64,000 nt of DNA. Source: Collinsella sp. (GTDB lineage: Bacteria > Actinomycetota > Coriobacteriia > Coriobacteriales > Coriobacteriaceae). The notes under the pieces were generated by a model. It saw nothing but the letters and a program-made list of their open reading frames with translations, ran no database searches and was not told where the DNA came from. The translations under genes and the position numbers were made by a program. Positions within the stretch are counted from its first letter, which is position 1. The number at the start of each line of letters is the position of its first letter. Shown piece by piece: positions 51,201-58,789 of the stretch. The stretch lies in the NCBI GenBank assembly GCA_019414055.1, contig DXMV01000014.1, forward strand, positions 62,001 through 126,000, given 5' to 3'.

Positions 51201-52852
51201 GACACGCAGTTGGACACGATGCCGCCGTCGAGCGTGCGCGCAAAGCCCGCAACGCCCTTGCCGGTCACGCTCGTGGAGCAGTTGAGCACGGCGCCCTGCA
51301 CACTGTTGCCCAGGGGGCCGAACGCCTTGCCGTCCGTCGCTTGCTTCAGTTTGCCGGCAAACGAGATGTTCTGCACCACGCCCGTGGAGGCAACGCCGCC
51401 CATGAGCGACTTCACGCCACCGCCGTTGGCGAAGGTGATGGTGTGGCCCTGGCCGTCGAGTGTGCCCGCAAGTATGCCCATGGGGGCAAAGAAGTACTCG
51501 TCATCGATGGTAATGTCGTTGTCGAGAACGTAATAGGCGTCGGCGTCGGCGGGTTTGAACTTGTTTTCGAGGTCGCTCTGCGAGCTCAGGTGCACTACGT
51601 TCTGCTGCTGAGCCACGGGCTCGGTGGGCTTGGGCTTCTCGAGCGCGGCAATGGCATCGGTGAGCGTCTTGGTTGCGGCGTTGACCTCGGCCTGCTTGGC
51701 GTCATCGTTGGCGTAGACGTCTTGAGCGCTCACAAGGGCCTCAGCGAGCTTCGACCAGCTCTCGGCCGTGTAGTCGTTCTCGATCTTGGCGTTGGCATCG
51801 TCAATCGCAGCCTTGAGGGCATCCTTGTTCACAACAGCCGCAGCGCCGCCCGAGATCAGCACAGGCAAACCGCCCTGCGCAGACCAGGTAAAGCCGGTGG
51901 CAGGGGCATCGGTGTTGAGCTTATCGACCGAGGCCTGGGTCTTGAGGTCGTCGACAGAGATTTTGCTGCCAAAGGAAGAATCGACCTTGTAGCCGCACGC
52001 CTGATCGCCCGCAGTGAACAGATTGTTGGTCACGGTGCCAGACTGATACCAGGCAACGAGGCCGTAACCGCCAAAGGGCATGCCGCTGAGGCTGCCGGCG
52101 TAATACGAGTTGAGTACCGAACCGCCATCGAGCTTGCCTACAAGACCGGCAGCGTCAGCGAAAGTCCAATTGTCGTCAGAGGGGCTTGCCGTCGACCAGC
52201 ACATTTGCACGGTACCCGAGCATGTGGTGGCGATAGGACCGTCGGTGCCAGAAATCGTCATCGAACCCGTCACGCCCAGATTCTGTACCGTACCAGCCAC
52301 GCTCTTCGCCAGCGCCTTGCCGTTGAGCACGATGCTGTGGCCCTGGCCATCGAGCGTACCGGCCACGGTCTCGATCTGTTGGCCAGCCTCAAGGCTGATA
52401 TTCGCCGCGAGCTTCACGACAGCCCCGGCCTCGATGGTGGTGGGCAGCTCATCGGCAAAAGAGACCATCACGGTCTCGCCGGCCTTGGCGACGCGCGCGC
52501 CGCGTGTCTGCTGAGCATCGGCATCCTCGTCGTCGACGTCCGCCGCGGCGGCATTCTGCCCGTTCGCACCCAGCACGGCGGCAAGCCCCTCATCGGCAGA
52601 CGGAGCAACGTCGGATCTTGCCTCGTCCGCCGACGCCTCGGCGCCTTCAGCACCCGTCCGCTCGTCCGCAGTGAAACTCGACTCGTCGGCATTCTCGGCA
52701 GCATCCGCCTGCTGCGAGGCCTGGGTCTGCGCCTGCACAGCAATCTCTGCCACGCCCTCGGCAAATGCCGACGTACCCGGCATCGACCAGACGAGCAGCA
52801 CCGAGAAAGCAGCGGCTCCCAGGCGCTTGAGCATAATGTTGTTTCGCGTCAC
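48299..52852 (-). CDS. Surface protein with FIVAR-, GLUG-like and alpha/alpha-toroid regions, under a B12 riboswitch
   Basis: A 1517-residue exported protein. The signal peptide ends near TSAFA-EG (residue 32), then an Ala/Asp-rich spacer. GLUG-like beta repeats (GTLDGQGHSIVL, GTLDGQGHTITF) flank a FIVAR-like helical domain at about 343-405. Ig-like beta domains follow (about 590-1090). Residues about 1097-1375 resemble the helical toroid of prenyltransferases and cobalamin binders: LALSAIGEDITDYDGVNLVE, GDVDLTAMAIQAV, ANAQVILALLSLDRDP, MATEQALRALTTYRV. The C terminus has a Ser/Gly/Lys linker, a membrane helix (1489-1510) and KRRAA, without LPXTG. The start is GTG 52852 after AAGGAG. The cobalamin riboswitch upstream suggests B12 capture; this is inference. 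Confidence 0.85.
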   Translation of the reverse strand: MTRNNIMLKRLGAAAFSVLLVWSMPGTSAFAEGVAEIAVQAQTQASQQADAAENADESSFTADERTGAEGAEASADEARSDVAPSADEGLAAVLGANGQNAAAADVDDEDADAQQTRGARVAKAGETVMVSFADELPTTIEAGAVVKLAANISLEAGQQIETVAGTLDGQGHSIVLNGKALAKSVAGTVQNLGVTGSMTISGTDGPIATTCSGTVQMCWSTASPSDDNWTFADAAGLVGKLDGGSVLNSYYAGSLSGMPFGGYGLVAWYQSGTVTNNLFTAGDQACGYKVDSSFGSKISVDDLKTQASVDKLNTDAPATGFTWSAQGGLPVLISGGAAAVVNKDALKAAIDDANAKIENDYTAESWSKLAEALVSAQDVYANDDAKQAEVNAATKTLTDAIAALEKPKPTEPVAQQQNVVHLSSQSDLENKFKPADADAYYVLDNDITIDDEYFFAPMGILAGTLDGQGHTITFANGGGVKSLMGGVASTGVVQNISFAGKLKQATDGKAFGPLGNSVQGAVLNCSTSVTGKGVAGFARTLDGGIVSNCVSTSEGTAGALFATYNAGQLVNTYWGAFLTNKMDAPASALVNSYAVDPADMATDAFADLINANCGANGSSWGIDKNGTPVFGSGNSYQAPEDTTPDDTYTVSFTANDGTSQAVADHMLEVSPDAVNAYRKLGVFALKGVPATSTITWGTDDANRGNIGINESTGELYIYDNATGTVTATEHKVDGSEQTVATIKIKAKAKQFDDFELWYRASDGTVSNVTDGAATVQGSEVRNLEIRVHYVDADRGEYVPVSFSRFHFASSDPTTIYSNDYSACFYFKHAGSATITVTPRDVASAGAGSKSVTLTSEAVAATSISMGYNEDGATVYLQGRNPLSERGAFLTDHARPVVAPDNATNRDNFTVTSSDPAVAAYATAGEIGYTAYKAGTTTFTATLPDTDADGKVISASCDVTYAYQNPLASVTAGTDSLYLKAGSAQKLDLTFTGKNDADGWSVTEPGLTWTFKTLDGKDASGIVGIDRIEKGAWKHVDGAPDDGLYVASSDYTVTALSAGTVVATGTPVDTTAGAEPVTLTITVAGVAASPATSESASAGIDAAAAFIDVRRSSDAFQYGDEWEIYDFAKAGRKIDSKLLDNYRASLAEHKAEWGSATCALTETERVALALSAIGEDITDYDGVNLVELICSRTDMTRANEKIFALMALNASGSDVPAGSAWTRASLADAVCELLGSDDAVEGTRLGDVDLTAMAIQAVAPYEGDTKVDAAIENGLSYLKGKMSAGTCDFGSAEANAQVILALLSLDRDPANPVNGFANAVTNVVCALDLYRVDGGNGYAHSKGGAANAMATEQALRALTTYRVSSGETIAWKTVVTAGKGSSSKDPQKPTVAPGVLTPGAGSDGGAGNGTAGFAGVMAPVAAKMAGASSSEGAKAAGDSKAEAESGKKDSTESSVAGKTDKSGKKSGTSGKTAALSAGAANKAADAGSNGFAIAGVAVGIVGIAAVGGWFFYTKRRAA

Positions 52853-53409
52853 CCGTTCTCCTTCTTTCGCGAACCTGCAATAGAGCCATGGCGAAGAAGG
52901 CGGGAGAGGCGATACCCCGGCAGCACAAAGGCGCACGTCAGCCACCCTATCGGCAGCAAAACGCACGCTCAGCAGCACCCCTTGTAGACCGGAATCCAGC
53001 GGCAAACAGAGAGGCCCTCGGTTTCGAGAAGAGCGCGGGCAGGTAATCTGGCTCGCGGGCGCGCCCGCACACAGTAACCGCCTTGCTCGGGATTCTCACC
53101 CGATTCCCCTTTATGCGCTCGCGCGCACCCGTACTCCGGCTTCTATTTTTTAACGGAGGAAGTGTACGTTACCGCAGGTAAATCGGTCAACGCGCTACAC
53201 AAAAACCGCCATACCCGAGCCATATGACTCCCGGATGACCACCTATAGGCAACCCATATCGCCACTAGGCCGCTAACGAACCAAGCCCGCCCGCAAGATT
53301 GAGCGGCCAGAATGTCCCCCGTGGGACTTTTGACCCGCTCATTCCCGGTTGGACTACACGCGCTATTATGGTTGCCGTTTACGTGAGCTATTTAGATGGG
53401 AGCGTACCT
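52853..53409. other. Divergent gap with the cobalamin riboswitch
   Basis: The 557-nt gap contains the riboswitch leader of the minus-strand surface protein (53034-53140, then about 180 nt to the GTG) and the upstream region of the plus-strand phosphatase. No gene is credible here. Confidence 0.7.
53034..53140 (-). ncRNA. Cobalamin riboswitch
   Basis: On the minus strand the conserved parts occur in order: CGGGTGC, then GCATAAAGGGGAA, the hairpin TCGGGTGAGAATCCCGA, GGCGGTTACTGTG (CCACTGTAA equivalent), a GC hairpin, and the B12 box AGCCAGATTACCTGCC. The spacing is normal for the class. It ends about 180 nt upstream of the surface protein start codon and is transcribed in the same direction. 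With cobalamin bound, such elements normally shut off the downstream gene. Confidence 0.93.
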
Positions 53410-54075
53410 ATGGCTGCTTTTTCCACCGTGATCTTTGACCTTGACGGCACCATCCTCAACACGCTCGAGGACCTGGCGGCCGCCGGCAACCACACCTGCG
53501 AGATGCACGGCTGGCCCACGTTTGCCGTGGACGAGTACCGCTACAAGGTGGGAAACGGCATGCTTAAGCTGGTTGAGCGCTTTATGCCCGCCGAGTACGC
53601 GGGCGACGGCCGTATGTTTGAGCAGACGCTTGCCGAGTTTAGGGCCTATTACGGCGAGCACAAGGAGGACCATACCTCACCCTACGCCGGCACGATTGAG
53701 ATGCTCGACCGTCTGCGCGCAGCGGGCGTTCAACTTGCCGTGCTCACCAACAAGGACCATATTTCGGCAGCCCCGCTTATCGAGAAATACTTTGGTTCCG
53801 AGCACTTTGCGCTAGTGCAGGGCCGTGTCGATGCGTTTCCGCCTAAGCCCGAAGCGCCCGTCACGCTGCATGTGATGGAGGAGCTGGGCGCCGATCCGGC
53901 AACCACGCTCTATGTGGGCGATTCCAATGTCGATGTTCTGACCGGCCACAACGCCGGCCTTAAGAGCGCGGGCGTCAGCTGGGGCTTCCGCGGCCGCGCA
54001 GAGTTGGAGGCCGCCGGCGCCGACTACGTGGTGGACAGTCAGGCAGAGCTCGCAGCACTGGTGCTGGGCGAATAG
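53410..54075 (+). CDS. HAD-family phosphatase (phosphoglycolate phosphatase-like)
   Basis: A 221-residue soluble HAD hydrolase of the Gph/PGP type that removes phosphate from small organic phosphates. Motif I is VIFDLDGTILNT (nucleophile Asp near residue 9), motif II LAVLTNKDH, the lysine lies in FPPKPEAP, and motif IV is TLYVGDSNVDVLTGHNAG. A helical cap follows motif I (CEMHGWPTFAVDEYRYKVGNG). The ATG at 53410 is preceded by GGGAGCG; the open frame upstream carries no better start. It is divergent from the riboswitch-controlled gene. Substrate is not certain from sequence. Confidence 0.9.
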   Translation: MAAFSTVIFDLDGTILNTLEDLAAAGNHTCEMHGWPTFAVDEYRYKVGNGMLKLVERFMPAEYAGDGRMFEQTLAEFRAYYGEHKEDHTSPYAGTIEMLDRLRAAGVQLAVLTNKDHISAAPLIEKYFGSEHFALVQGRVDAFPPKPEAPVTLHVMEELGADPATTLYVGDSNVDVLTGHNAGLKSAGVSWGFRGRAELEAAGADYVVDSQAELAALVLGE

Positions 54076-54116
54076 CGGAGCCGCCGCTCAGCGCGGCTGC
54101 GACAATTCTTCCGCGA

Positions 54117-54286
54117 GAAAAGCGCATCCCGTTTTGGAGCTCCGGAATGGGATGCGCTTTCCACTTGAGCCCCGTCGGGGAAACGGCATCCCGTTTTGGA
54201 GCAATATTCCGGGTCGCACTTTCCGCAACCCACCCCATCCGGAAACCGCGACCCACTATTCGCCCAAATACCGGCTCGCATTTTCC
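54117..54286. repeat. Three tandem V-type palindromes
   Basis: Copy 1 (54117-54161): GAAAAGCGCATCCC pairs with GGGATGCGCTTTC almost perfectly. Copies 2 (54178-54224) and 3 (54240-54286) keep GGAAA..TTTCC at their ends but one or both inner arms changed between CATCCC and GACCC types. Period about 62 bp. A lone copy is at 27052-27097. Confidence 0.7.
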
Positions 54287-54406
54287 CGAGCATTTGATGC
54301 GGCGTTGATACAAGGAGTGTCCCCAACTGCCGGCAGAAAAGGAACGTCCCCAAGTGCCGCCTCAATGACCACCATGGCAACGCCGCAGGTAGAGGACGGG
54401 CAGCGA

Positions 54407-54547
54407 GCGGGCGCCAGAGCGAACAAATTGGCATGAAAAGAGGACGGCATAGACCTTCTGGTCATGCCGTCCTCTTTGAATGACAAGTTGTCGCTCTGGT
54501 GCCCGCGCAGCGTCGAGCCGTTACGGCGTTTGGTAAAACGCCGTAAC
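54407..54547 (-). ncRNA. Structured repeat element, copy 1 (candidate RNA)
   Basis: Minus-strand order: hairpin GTTACGGCG-TTTTACCAAA-CGCCGTAAC; linker GGCTCGACGCTGC; outer stem GCGGGC-A-CCAGAGCGA pairing with TCGCTCTGG-C-GCCCGC; inner stem of 14 bp plus GACC-AGAA-GGTC with one bulged base (54437-54477). It starts 3 nt after the lipoprotein stop codon on the same strand, so it should be the 3' end of that transcript. Copies at 63304-63440 and 6410-6544 keep the same plan with compensatory stem changes. Confidence 0.7.
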
Positions 54548-54550
54548 CCC

Positions 54551-55108
54551 CTAGCTCATCATGGCATTCATCATCTCGTTGGTTGCAGAATCGTCGGCAG
54601 ACCACTCGCCGTCGTCATTGCAGGAGTACTTGAAGGTGACCTTGGTGTCCTTGGTCTTAGCAGCCTTGGTCACATCGACCATAACCTGACCGGCCATCTT
54701 GTACAGCTCGTCATCGGAAGGCATCGAATCGAGCGCGGCAACCTTCTCCTGGTACTGGGTGGCAAAATCCTCAACGATCTGGTTCATGGACTTGCAGGTA
54801 ATGGTGACCTCGGCAGTTGCGGTACCCTTGTCCTCGTCGACCGTCACGTCGCCGATCTTGTAGTCAAAGCCCTCGAGATAGCTCTTGGCATACTCCTTGG
54901 GATCGATGCCCAGCTGCTCGAACTCGTCGCCCGAGGCCTCTTCCAGGCCGGCGAGGAAGTCGTCGCCACCGTTCTTGACCTCGTCAAACTGCGTCGTAAG
55001 ATCCTCGGTGATGAGTTCCTCAACCGAAGGACCTCCGCAGCCGGAAAGCACAACCACGCACGCGACCAAAACAGCCATCAGGGGCGCAAGCAGCAGCTTC
55101 TTCTTCAT
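54551..55108 (-). CDS. Lipoprotein of unknown function
   Basis: A 185-residue exported lipoprotein. A basic start (MKKK) and hydrophobic core lead to the lipobox VVLSGCGG, whose Cys is lipidated. The mature part is acidic and begins GGPSVEELITEDLTTQF. It has one disulfide-like pair (ITCKSMNQIV, KYSCNDDGEW) and resembles small extracytoplasmic lipoproteins with a cystatin-like beta sheet (IGDVTVDEDKGTATAEVTI), but I do not assign a family. The ATG at 55108 follows GGGAGGATG. The structured element lies directly after its stop codon. Confidence 0.85.
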   Translation of the reverse strand: MKKKLLLAPLMAVLVACVVVLSGCGGPSVEELITEDLTTQFDEVKNGGDDFLAGLEEASGDEFEQLGIDPKEYAKSYLEGFDYKIGDVTVDEDKGTATAEVTITCKSMNQIVEDFATQYQEKVAALDSMPSDDELYKMAGQVMVDVTKAAKTKDTKVTFKYSCNDDGEWSADDSATNEMMNAMMS

Positions 55109-55286
55109 GACATCCTCCCAACAAGCGGCACCGCGCTTCCCGACGCGGTGCACGTCGTAACAATAAGGCCATACTAGCCGCTAACGAACACCCCCGGCAA
55201 AGCAAAGGCGCAGTCGGCTCGATTTAACGTCCGAACGGTTTACCGTTCCGCCCAACGCGCAATAAAACGTTCCGCCGCATTGTAAT

Positions 55287-55317
55287 AAAAAAGGGCGGCC
55301 GGATAACCCGACCACCC
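55287..55317 (-). terminator. Terminator after the IIA-Glc gene
   Basis: Stem GGGTGGTCGG/CCGGCCGCCC (G-T pairs included) with a 5-nt loop and a run of six T on the minus strand. Confidence 0.87.
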
Positions 55318-55342
55318 TTGCACATCCTTATGTTGCCGCAGC

Positions 55343-55879
55343 TTACTTGCGGACGACCTTGACGATGGCATCGCCGGCGGCGACAGCAGAGTCAGCCTCG
55401 ACGGCGAGCTCGACGTCGGCGAACTCGGCGGTGTTGGACACAGCCACGACGACGCAGTCCTTGTAGCCGGCAGCGGCGATCTTGGCGCGGTCGATCTTGA
55501 GCATGGGCTGGCCAGCCTTAACGACGTCGTCGGCCTTGACGAAGCCCTCGAAGCCGTCGCCGTTCATGTTGACGGTATCGACGCCAACGTGCACCAGAAC
55601 CTCGATGCCGTTATCAGACTGCAGACCCACGGCGTGACCCATGGTGACGGTCACCTTGCCGTCGCAGGGAGCGTAGACCAAGTCGTCCTCAGGCCACACA
55701 GCGCAGCCCTTGCCCAGAACCTCGCCACCAAAGACGGGATCGGGCACGTCGGCCATCTTGATGACCTTGCCCTTGACGGGCGAGCACAGCACGTCGGCGC
55801 CGGCAGAAGCAGAGATGGAGGACGGAGCAGCGGCAGCCGCGGGCTCAGCCTTCTTCTTGAACATGTCAAACAGACCCAT
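55343..55879 (-). CDS. crr: PTS glucose-type IIA protein
   Basis: A 178-residue soluble PTS phosphocarrier. After an Ala/Pro-rich N-terminal linker (residues about 8-28) it shows VLCSPVKGKVIKMADVPDPVF, GCAVWPEDDLVYAPCDGKV and the phospho-histidine motif GIEVLVHVGVDTV. It takes phosphate from HPr and passes it to a IIB/IIC of the glucose/beta-glucoside group. Free-standing IIA-Glc may also control other transporters. The ATG at 55879 follows GAGGAGA. It lies 151 nt downstream of the GH1 phospho-glycosidase on the same strand, so the two may share a role in beta-glucoside use. Confidence 0.93.
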   Translation of the reverse strand: MGLFDMFKKKAEPAAAAAPSSISASAGADVLCSPVKGKVIKMADVPDPVFGGEVLGKGCAVWPEDDLVYAPCDGKVTVTMGHAVGLQSDNGIEVLVHVGVDTVNMNGDGFEGFVKADDVVKAGQPMLKIDRAKIAAAGYKDCVVVAVSNTAEFADVELAVEADSAVAAGDAIVKVVRK

Positions 55880-56030
55880 ACGTTTTCTCCTCTTGATTAA
55901 GCGCAACGTTTTGCGCATGCCTATGGTGATTATAGTGCCAAATGATCAAATTGCTAAGGTGAGGGCTCGAATCGAGAGCCCTTCCAGGCACTTCCCAAAA
56001 CCTTTTCCCCAGTGGCACTCATATTGTCGA

Positions 56031-57479
56031 TTAAGCCAGACCCTCGGTGCCGTTGGACTTGATGATCTTCTGGTATGCGAAGAAGCTGTCCTTGCGGCGG
56101 CGCTCGTAAGTACCGGTACCGTCGTCGTACTTATCGACGTGGATGAAGCCGTAGCGCTTGCGCATCTCGCCCGTGCCGGCGGACACCAGGTCGATGGGGC
56201 CCCACCAGGTGTAGGCAATCAGGTCGACGCCGTCGGCAATGGCCTCGCCCATGGCCTTGACGTGGCTGCGCAAGTAGGCGATACGATACGGGTCGTGGAT
56301 GGAGCCGTCCTCCTCGACCTCATCGTAGGCGCCCATGCCGTTCTCGACCACCATCAGCGGAATCTCGTAGCGAGCGTAAATCTCGTTGAGGGCGATGCGC
56401 AGACCCAGCGGATCGATCTGCCAGCCCCAGTCGGTGGACTCCAGATAGGGATTCTTGCCGCCAAAGGTCATGTTGCCCTCGGTCATCTCGTGATCCTTGT
56501 GGGTGCCCACGGTGCCGGACATGTAGTAGCTAAAGGTGTAGAAATCGACCTTGCCGTCGGCGATATCCTGCAGGTCGCAGTCCTCCACCACAAGCTCAAC
56601 GTCGTTCTCGGCCCAGAAGCGCTTGGCATAGAACGGATACTTGCCGCGCACCTGCACGTCGGAGCAGTACCAGTTCATGGTATTCATCTCCTGCTGCGTT
56701 GCGAACACGTCGGCCGGATCGCACGTGGCGGCATAGGAAAGGATGAAGCAATCCATGTTGCCCATCTTAAACTGCGGGTAGTGCTCGTGGGCATAGCGCA
56801 CGACACGGCCGCCGGCAACAAACTGGTGATGCAGCGCCTGCATACGCTCCTGCGGCGTGGTGTGGACCGCCGAAGCCGGGCCCTCAAAGCCCTGGATCAT
56901 GCTGGTCCCAAAGAGGTTGCCCATGTCCTGGGTGCCGCAGTTGATCTCGTTGAAGGTGAGCCAGAACTTGACCTTGTCCTGATAGCGGTCGAAGACGGTC
57001 TGGCAGTACTTCTCAAAGAAGCCGATGAGCTCGCGGCTCGCCCAGCCATTGTACTTCTCGACCAGATGATAGGGCATCTCGTAGTGCGACAGGGTCACGA
57101 GCGGCTCGATATTGTGAGCGCGCAGGCAGTCGAAGACGCGGTCGTAGAAGGCGAGGCCGGCCTCGTTGGGCTCGGCGTCGTCGCCGTTGGGGAAGATGCG
57201 GCTCCAAGAGATGGACATGCGGAACATGGTAAAGCCCATCTCGGCGAACAGCGCGATATCCTCCTCGTAGTGATGGTAGAAGTCGATACCGTCATGATTG
57301 GGGTAGAAGCGGTCGGGGTCGATGTCGATCGTAATCTGACGCGGCTCCTTGTAGCTGCCGCCCAGGAAGTGGTCGTCGACGGAAGGGCCGCGGCCGTCCA
57401 CGTTCCAAGCACCCTCAAACTGGTTGGCGGCGGTGGCGCCACCCCAATAGAAGCCCTCGGGGAACTTGATGTTTGCCAT
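56031..57479 (-). CDS. GH1 6-phospho-beta-glucosidase (or galactosidase)
   Basis: A 482-residue family 1 glycoside hydrolase that splits phosphorylated disaccharides delivered by a PTS. It opens FPEGFYWGGATAANQFEGAW. The acid/base is in FWLTFNEINC (residues about 170-180) and the nucleophile in LMVVENGMGAYDE (about 365-377). GFIHVDKYDDGTGTYERRRK near the end contains the Ser/Lys/Tyr-type loop that in phospho-glycosidases holds the phosphate. Length is usual for the family. The ATG at 57479 follows AAGGAGATG. Whether glucose or galactose 6-phosphate is preferred cannot be decided by eye. Confidence 0.93.
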   Translation of the reverse strand: MANIKFPEGFYWGGATAANQFEGAWNVDGRGPSVDDHFLGGSYKEPRQITIDIDPDRFYPNHDGIDFYHHYEEDIALFAEMGFTMFRMSISWSRIFPNGDDAEPNEAGLAFYDRVFDCLRAHNIEPLVTLSHYEMPYHLVEKYNGWASRELIGFFEKYCQTVFDRYQDKVKFWLTFNEINCGTQDMGNLFGTSMIQGFEGPASAVHTTPQERMQALHHQFVAGGRVVRYAHEHYPQFKMGNMDCFILSYAATCDPADVFATQQEMNTMNWYCSDVQVRGKYPFYAKRFWAENDVELVVEDCDLQDIADGKVDFYTFSYYMSGTVGTHKDHEMTEGNMTFGGKNPYLESTDWGWQIDPLGLRIALNEIYARYEIPLMVVENGMGAYDEVEEDGSIHDPYRIAYLRSHVKAMGEAIADGVDLIAYTWWGPIDLVSAGTGEMRKRYGFIHVDKYDDGTGTYERRRKDSFFAYQKIIKSNGTEGLA

Positions 57480-57632
57480 GAGCATCTCCTTTGCATCGCG
57501 GTTCGATAAGCCGAGTATCGCCCACGCACGCGACAGGCAGGGGCAGGGGTGCCAAACCCGACACTTCTTTTCGCAGCGGCACCCCGCCGCCACCCCGCCC
57601 CTGACACTTCCTGACACCTGCCAAAAAGGGAC

Positions 57633-57660
57633 TGCCAAAAAGGGACAGGTTTATTTTGGT
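57633..57660 (-). repeat. Constant-loop hairpin after the AraC gene
   Basis: On the minus strand ACCAAAA and TTTTGGCA surround TAAACCTGTCCCT, the same loop as at 61345-61377. The AraC stop codon lies 5 nt upstream. A second CCCTTTTTGGCAG follows immediately as a direct duplication. Confidence 0.7.
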
Positions 57661-57665
57661 CGGTT

Positions 57666-58673
57666 TTATCTGGGCAAACGCTGGCGATACGCTGCCGGCG
57701 TGCAGCCATAGCGCTCGGCAAACTTTTTGTAGAAGAAGCTCATGTTGGCGTAGCCGACCTCGCGCGCCGCGGCTTCCGCAGTGGAACCGGCGTCGAGCAG
57801 TGTTGCCGCGCGTGTCAGGCGACTCTCCTGCACGAGCTGCATAAACGTGCTCCCCGTCTGCCGTTTGAGCAGCGTGCTTGCGTAGTTGGGACTCAGATGC
57901 AGGCGGCGAGCTACGTCCTCGAGCGTACAATCGCAGGCATGGCGTTCGATGTAGCCCACGGCAGCCGCGACCTGCGCCGAAGGCAGCCTGGGCATGTCCG
58001 CCTGCAGCAGCGATGTCTCATAGCTTTGCATAAGTTCGACCAGCAGCAACTCGAACAGCCTCGACACGATCTGGGGACTCTCCGCCGTCGGCTCCAGAAG
58101 CTCGCACAGCATCTCCTGCATATATCGGCGTACGCGGCGGCTGTTGCCCGTGCGGAAATGCACATGACCGCGGTGGTCGGTTTCGTCATTGAGGGCATTA
58201 ATGAGGAACTGCGAGACGGTGCTTGACGGCGAGAGGCTCTGCTCTAGGCTGCGGTGCAACATCGGCCGCGAGATGACGATGCTCAGCATAATGTCATGCT
58301 CGCCGAGCTCGCCTACGGCATGTGGACAGGCGGCGTCGAGTAAGAGCACCTCGTTTTGGGCAAGCATAAGCCGTTCGCCGTTGACGGTCTGCGGCGCATG
58401 CCCACGATAGACATAGCTGATTTCGACATAATCGTGCACATGCTCCGGTACAGGGTTGAAGCGCGAGTTGCGCACGATTGATAAGCCCTCGGGCATGCCT
58501 TCTTGGTGCAAGGCTCGCGTCGGGTCACCGATTTTATGGATATGTTTTTCACCGATATTCTGCTGATGGCCTGAGCTGAACGCATCATTCCAGTCATAGC
58601 GGGCACCCGCGTGGTAAGCACGCTCGCTGTCGGTCAGCTCGAGCAAAAGGCTGTCTAAACGTGCAAGATCCAT
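57666..58673 (-). CDS. AraC family transcriptional regulator
   Basis: A 335-residue regulator. The N-terminal cupin half (about 60-145) shows NSRFNPVPEHVHDYVEISYVYRG and the GELGEHDIMLSIVISRPML stretch. The C-terminal pair of helix-turn-helix motifs (about 235-335) reads YIERHACDCTLEDVARRLHLSPNYASTLL..., AAREVGYANMSFFYKKFAERYGCTPAAYR. This is a sugar-responsive AraC/XylS type. ATG 58673 is the only clear start. It is divergent from the 855-residue hydrolase and downstream of which the GH1 gene lies, so it may control either. The linear stretches named here mark positions only. Confidence 0.9.
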   Translation of the reverse strand: MDLARLDSLLLELTDSERAYHAGARYDWNDAFSSGHQQNIGEKHIHKIGDPTRALHQEGMPEGLSIVRNSRFNPVPEHVHDYVEISYVYRGHAPQTVNGERLMLAQNEVLLLDAACPHAVGELGEHDIMLSIVISRPMLHRSLEQSLSPSSTVSQFLINALNDETDHRGHVHFRTGNSRRVRRYMQEMLCELLEPTAESPQIVSRLFELLLVELMQSYETSLLQADMPRLPSAQVAAAVGYIERHACDCTLEDVARRLHLSPNYASTLLKRQTGSTFMQLVQESRLTRAATLLDAGSTAEAAAREVGYANMSFFYKKFAERYGCTPAAYRQRLPR

Positions 58674-58789
58674 GGCATCACAATCGTTGATTCGGTCATA
58701 TTCTGCTGTGGTTTTGATATTAGCAGGACGGCGCGCTCGGCGTACTCTGACTTCAATCGATTTAAAAGGTTGGTTTTAGAGGAGTGGAT

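Larger units (their letters stand above)
54076..54550. other. Repeat-filled gap between phosphatase and lipoprotein genes
   Basis: The 475-nt convergent gap is made of three tandem V palindromes (54117-54286), GTCCC-type repeat fragments (about 54310-54360) and structured element copy 1 (54407-54547). No gene is credible. Confidence 0.7.

Noticed and set aside
50369..52987. Rightward open frame of 872 codons opposite the riboswitch-controlled gene
   Set aside because: Antisense shadow, Gly/Val/Arg-rich, no recognised motif; the minus strand has a signal peptide, domains and a riboswitch leader.
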